24,529 nt of DNA from the NCBI GenBank assembly GCA_900547975.1, contig URIX01000025.1, positions 1 through 24,529 on the forward strand. Reading direction: 5' to 3'. Made by a program: the position numbers and the translations under genes. Below, piece by piece: positions 21,656 through 24,529 of this stretch (within the stretch, counting starts at the first letter, position 1; each line of letters starts with the position of its first letter). Below the pieces are notes generated by a model. That model did not search any database. It was given only the letters and a program-made list of their open reading frames with translations, and had not been told where the DNA came from. The stretch is from an uncultured Eubacteriales bacterium (GTDB lineage: Bacteria > Bacillota > Clostridia > Christensenellales > CAG-917).

Positions 21656-23314
21656 ATGATAAATATTTTTGTAAACGGAATCGAAATGCAGGTCAATGAA
21701 GGCACGAGAGTGATTGACTTGCTCAAACAAGAGGATAGGCGCAAATACGCCGTGTGCAAACTCGGCTCGCAAATCAAAGAACTCAATCGCAAACTTTCAA
21801 GCAAAGACGACGGAAAGACAATCGAGTTTTTGGGTATCGAAAACAACGAAGCGGCAAAGGCGTATGAGGCGAGTTTGAGATATATCGTGGCAATGGCGTT
21901 TCACAATCTTTATCCCGACGTGCGCATTCGCTTCGGCTACAACGCGTCGCGCTCGATTTTTTGCCAGATTCTCACCAAGGGTTTCAACGTGTCCAAAGCG
22001 ACGGACGAAATCCGCAAAGAGGTTGACCGTATCATAAAGGCAGATATGCCTATCGAGCGTATCACCGTTTCGACGGACGAGGCGCGTGAGATTTTCGAGA
22101 AGATGCAACGCGACGACAAGTTGCGCATATTGCCGTATCGTCCCGAAAGTTTGGTGAATATCTACGTTTGCGGCGACTATTACGACTATTTGCACGCGTA
22201 TATGGTGCCGTCCACGGGTTGCATATTCAGTTACAACCTTATGCCGTACAGCCCGGGTATAATCATTCAATATCCGCGCTCGGAACTCAACGCCGAGATT
22301 CCCGAATTTGTGGAAGAAAGCACTTACGGCAGAACGCTTCAGAGAGCGACCGCTTGGTCGAACAAGACAAAGACGGGAACGGTTGCCGACATAAACGAAA
22401 AGGTCGAGGACGGCAAAGTTCTCGATTTCGTGCAGATGTGCGAAGCAAGGCAAAACTCTATGCTTTCCGAACTCGGCAGAAAAATCGAGAGCGACATCGA
22501 AAATATCCGCCTCATCTGCATTGCGGGTCCGAGTTCGAGCGGCAAGACCACGTTCTGCAACAGAGTGCGCATAGAACTCATATCGAGAGGCATAAATCCC
22601 GTTATGATATCTATGGACGACTATTATCTCGAACGCGAAAAGATATGCAAAATGCAGGGCAAGGCGGCAAACGAGGTTGACCTCGAACACGTCGATTGCC
22701 TCGACATCGAACAATTCAACAAGGACCTTTTCGATTTGATAAACGGCGAAGAAGTCACGCTTCCGAGTTTCAATTTTGCAAAGGGCGCAAAGGAAAAAGG
22801 ACGCACGATAAGAGTTGACGAGCATAGCCCCATAATGATAGAGGGCATACACGCGCTCAATGAAAAACTCACCGCGTCCATACCCAAGCATCAAAAATTC
22901 AAAATCTACATTGCGCCGCAACTCACCATAAACGTTGACGACCACTCGCCGCTCAGCATAACGGATTTGCGACTTATCCGCAGAATCGTGAGAGATATGC
23001 AGTTCAGAAACTATCCCGCAAAGAACACGATAGATATGTGGTCGAGCGTGAGAAACGGCGAATTCAGGTGGATATATCCGTGGCAAGAGGGTGTGGATTT
23101 CGTGTTCAATTCCGCGCTTGCGTACGAACTTTGCGTACTCAAAAAACTCGCACTGCCTGCGCTGAAAGAAATCAAGGACACCGACCCGCAATTCATCGTT
23201 GCGAACAGACTTATCAAATATCTCAAATATTTCAAGACGATAGAGGACGAAAGCCTTATCCCGTGCAACTCGCTTTTGAGAGAGTTTATAGGCGGCAGTT
23301 GCTTCAACGTATGA
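21656..23314 (+). CDS. Uridine kinase-like protein with TGS and ThrRS-like N-terminus
   Basis: This is a nucleoside kinase-family protein of the type found in Bacillota and Thermotoga. Residues 1-60 form a TGS domain (MINIFVNGIEMQVNEGTRVIDLL). Residues 65-250 resemble the second N-terminal domain of threonyl-tRNA synthetase (SLRYIVAMAFHNLYPDVRIRFG). Residues 285-480 are a uridine kinase/PRK P-loop domain: CIAGPSSSGKTTFCNRV (P-loop 291-299), ISMDDYYLER (acceptor-site DD), PIMIEGIHALN and DLRLIRRIVRD. The C-terminal part ends LRRFIGGS-like (LREFIGGSCF). The start at 21656 follows TGAGGGG at short spacing; an ATG at 21554 would add 34 residues. The true substrate is not known; RNA or nucleotide sensing is possible from the TGS domain. 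Confidence 0.85.
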   Translation: MINIFVNGIEMQVNEGTRVIDLLKQEDRRKYAVCKLGSQIKELNRKLSSKDDGKTIEFLGIENNEAAKAYEASLRYIVAMAFHNLYPDVRIRFGYNASRSIFCQILTKGFNVSKATDEIRKEVDRIIKADMPIERITVSTDEAREIFEKMQRDDKLRILPYRPESLVNIYVCGDYYDYLHAYMVPSTGCIFSYNLMPYSPGIIIQYPRSELNAEIPEFVEESTYGRTLQRATAWSNKTKTGTVADINEKVEDGKVLDFVQMCEARQNSMLSELGRKIESDIENIRLICIAGPSSSGKTTFCNRVRIELISRGINPVMISMDDYYLEREKICKMQGKAANEVDLEHVDCLDIEQFNKDLFDLINGEEVTLPSFNFAKGAKEKGRTIRVDEHSPIMIEGIHALNEKLTASIPKHQKFKIYIAPQLTINVDDHSPLSITDLRLIRRIVRDMQFRNYPAKNTIDMWSSVRNGEFRWIYPWQEGVDFVFNSALAYELCVLKKLALPALKEIKDTDPQFIVANRLIKYLKYFKTIEDESLIPCNSLLREFIGGSCFNV

Positions 23315-23320
23315 TTGCGT

Positions 23321-23381
23321 AAATGATTGCACCCCGAAAAGAAACTTGCGAAGTGGACGAAAAAGTACGACAGAATCATTT
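23321..23381 (+). other. Inverted repeat after the kinase gene
   Basis: AAATGATT (23321-23328) and AATCATTT (23374-23381) are perfect 8-bp inverted repeats, with CTTGCGAAG forming a small inner hairpin. The stretch CCCCGAAAAGAAACTTGCGA inside closely resembles sequence at 24389-24412 near the window end. It could be a 3'-end structure or a piece of a dispersed element. Confidence 0.4.
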
Positions 23382-23400
23382 GCAAACGTTGAATTGTAAT

Positions 23401-23444
23401 TAATAATGAATAATTAATAATTGCGGAAGGCGAAGCCTTATCCG
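23401..23444 (+). repeat. AT-rich plus hairpin repeat, copy 1
   Basis: TGAATAATTAATAATTGCGG ends at 23426 and is followed by the stem AAGGC-GAA-GCCTT (23427-23439) and CCG. The same 20-mer with a different hairpin recurs at 24352-24392, so the two copies flank the radical SAM gene in direct orientation. Confidence 0.65.
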
Positions 23445-23446
23445 AT

Positions 23447-23490
23447 CGTGCGCAAAACCGTTTGTCAAAGACGAATACCGCTTGCGCACG
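23447..23490 (+). other. Perfect inverted repeat in the leader of the radical SAM gene
   Basis: CGTGCGCAA (23447-23455) and TTGCGCACG (23482-23490) are exact 9-bp inverted repeats, 26 nt apart, ending 31 nt before the start codon. No T-run follows. It may be a 5'-leader stem or operator; no family was recognised. Confidence 0.4.
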
Positions 23491-23521
23491 GCAGAAATAT
23501 CACAGCACAAAGTAAAGTATT

Positions 23522-24352
23522 ATGTACAAGATTGCCAGAGTCGGATTGCATCATTTCGAAGAACCGTGTTTGTCGGGCGAGAGAGGTAGCGGAACTATCT
23601 TCTTTTCGGGGTGCAATCTGCGCTGTCTGTTCTGCCAAAACTACGAGATTTCGCACGAGGGTAAAGGACTCGAAGTGAGCGAGAGCGAACTTGTGTCGCT
23701 TATGCTTTATCTTCAAAAAATAGGGGCGCACAACGTAAATCTCGTTACGCCGTCAAATTACACGAATTTTCTCAAGGATGCGCTTAAAGTTGCAAAACGA
23801 CAACTTAAAATACCGATTGTGTGGAATAGCAGCGGATACGAAACCGTGCAGAATCTCAAAAAACTCGAAGGCCTGGTGGATATTTATTTGCCCGATTTCA
23901 AGTATTCAGACAACGATTTGGCGTGGGAATATTCGCACGCAAAACGGTATAGAGAAGTCGCTCTCGAAGCGATAAAAGAAATGCGTCGTCAGCAACCCGA
24001 GGACGTTTTCGACAGCGACGGAATGATGAAAAAAGGCGTTATCGTACGACACCTCGTTTTGCCTTGCGCACTTGAAAACACAAGAGGGGTTTTGCAAGAT
24101 ATATCTTCGATTGACGATACGATGTACGTTTCGCTTATGGGGCAGTATTTCCCCACGCCCGCCGTGCTTAACCACCCGATATTGTCGAGGCGCATAACCG
24201 ATGACGAGTACGATAGGGCAACGCAAATGTTTTTCGACGCAGGATTGCAAAACGGATTTTCGCAAGAACTTGACAGCGCGACGGAAGAATATGTGCCCGA
24301 TTTTGACTTGAACGCTTTGCAAAAAATATTGTTAAAAATTAGTAATGAATAA
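23522..24352 (+). CDS. Radical SAM protein, PflX-like (pyruvate formate-lyase activase homologue)
   Basis: It belongs to the uncharacterised PflX branch of radical SAM iron-sulfur proteins. The cluster motif is FFSGCNLRCLFCQNYEIS with Cys31, Cys35 and Cys38 (CxxxCxxC), followed by family blocks HEGKGLEVSESELVSLML, GAHNVNLVTPSNY, IPIVWNSSGYET, DIYLPDFKY, VIVRHLVLPCALENT and MGQYFP. At 276 residues it is slightly shorter than many relatives, but all blocks are present. There is no glycyl-radical enzyme gene beside it, and its real target is unknown. It is too small, and lacks the SPASM cysteines, to be a sulfatase maturase. There is no strong SD before ATG 23522. Direct repeats flank the gene, which may have moved as a unit. 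Confidence 0.87.
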   Translation: MYKIARVGLHHFEEPCLSGERGSGTIFFSGCNLRCLFCQNYEISHEGKGLEVSESELVSLMLYLQKIGAHNVNLVTPSNYTNFLKDALKVAKRQLKIPIVWNSSGYETVQNLKKLEGLVDIYLPDFKYSDNDLAWEYSHAKRYREVALEAIKEMRRQQPEDVFDSDGMMKKGVIVRHLVLPCALENTRGVLQDISSIDDTMYVSLMGQYFPTPAVLNHPILSRRITDDEYDRATQMFFDAGLQNGFSQELDSATEEYVPDFDLNALQKILLKISNE

Positions 24353-24392
24353 TGAATAATTAATAATTGCGGGTGGGCTTTGCCCACACCCG
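24350..24392 (+). repeat. AT-rich plus hairpin repeat, copy 2
   Basis: TGAATAATTAATAATTGCGG (ending at 24372) is followed by the stem GTGGGC-TTT-GCCCAC (24373-24387) and an outer CGGG/CCCG pairing. The stem sequence differs from copy 1 but the layout is the same. It starts at the stop of the radical SAM gene and may end its transcript, although no T-run follows. Confidence 0.65.
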
Positions 24393-24529
24393 AAACGGAA
24401 ACTTGTTCGAAGGCTACTCGTGCAAGGAATGAGTAATTTCGAAGACGGAATCGGAATCGCAAGGCGATGACCGTAGCGAGCGTCGAGCTTGACGGATAGT
24501 ACAAGTGAACGGGCGAGTGTGGATTTTTT
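24389..24529 (+). ncRNA. Candidate multi-stem structured RNA or leader, cut by the window edge
   Basis: Closing helices CCCG/CGGG (24389-24392 and 24510-24513) and ACTTGT/ACAAGT (24401-24406 and 24501-24506) enclose three hairpins. These are TTCGAA..TACTC/GAGTA..TTCGAA (24406-24443), ATCGC-AAG-GCGAT (24456-24468) and CGTC-GAGCTT-GACG (24481-24494). A T-run ends the window. No known RNA class was recognised. It may be the leader of a gene beyond the window. Confidence 0.3.

Noticed and set aside
21797..23332. 511-residue open frame on the minus strand
   Set aside because: It is the antisense of the uridine kinase-like gene, which has clear motifs; the product is rich in Arg, Val and Tyr without any domain, as expected for a shadow frame.
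23522..24352. Anaerobic sulfatase maturase for the sulfatase
   Set aside because: The protein is 276 residues with a single CxxxCxxC cluster and PflX-type blocks; anSMEs are longer and carry extra SPASM cysteines.
24389..24529. T-box leader or tmRNA/RNase P fragment
   Set aside because: The T-box signature, the tmRNA tRNA-like ends and the RNase P conserved blocks are not visible; only generic stems are seen.

Overview
The window looks like a chromosomal segment of an uncultured, low- to mid-GC Bacillota (Clostridia-like) bacterium. The evidence is the Shine-Dalgarno (SD) sites of the AGGAGG type, sigma-A style promoters (TTGaca, 16-17 nt, TATAAT), a DUF5058 membrane protein, a TGS-domain uridine-kinase-like protein, a clustered folate operon behind a tetrahydrofolate riboswitch, and TrkA/TrkH potassium uptake. 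Taxonomy is inference only; there is no rRNA here.

Layout. 1-300: the 5' end of a tRNA and rpsU, both on the minus strand. 355-4155: an MscS channel whose 3' end is joined abruptly to the middle of a large secreted-type repeat/transglutaminase protein that has no start or signal peptide. 4258-8068: a GPH-family sugar symporter, then a MarR regulator (apparently leaderless) followed by an FAD oxidoreductase. 8172-10340 (minus): a membrane-anchored Cys-type sulfatase. 10444-10821: an unusual non-coding block of direct and inverted repeats that includes the 3' end of trkH. 10809-13642 (minus): trkA-trkH. 13784-15586 (minus): a two-gene membrane system, a DUF5058 protein plus a partner with an acidic tail. 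15684-16052: degenerate 70-nt repeats, a promoter and a THF riboswitch with a plausible SD-sequestering switch. 16053-19576: folC-folE-folP-folBK. 19684-20178: a LURP-one/Tubby-C-like protein. 20176-20435: strong nested inverted repeats. 20497-21480: an AT-rich accessory module made of a small XRE repressor and a divergent membrane protein, with a palindromic operator lying inside their promoters. 21656-23314: the TGS-uridine kinase-like protein. 23522-24352: a PflX-like radical SAM protein flanked by two copies of an AT-rich plus hairpin repeat. 24389-24529: a possible multi-stem structured RNA or leader running off the window.

How the genes work together. FolE makes dihydroneopterin triphosphate from GTP. 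FolB and FolK (fused) convert dihydroneopterin to hydroxymethyl-dihydropterin pyrophosphate, FolP joins it to pABA, and FolC glutamylates the product. The riboswitch would give end-product control of the whole operon. MscS and Trk are independent osmotic/ion functions. The best candidates for something new are the MscS/repeat-protein junction, the repeat block downstream of trkH, the DUF5058 pair, the XRE/membrane module and the repeats around the radical SAM gene.
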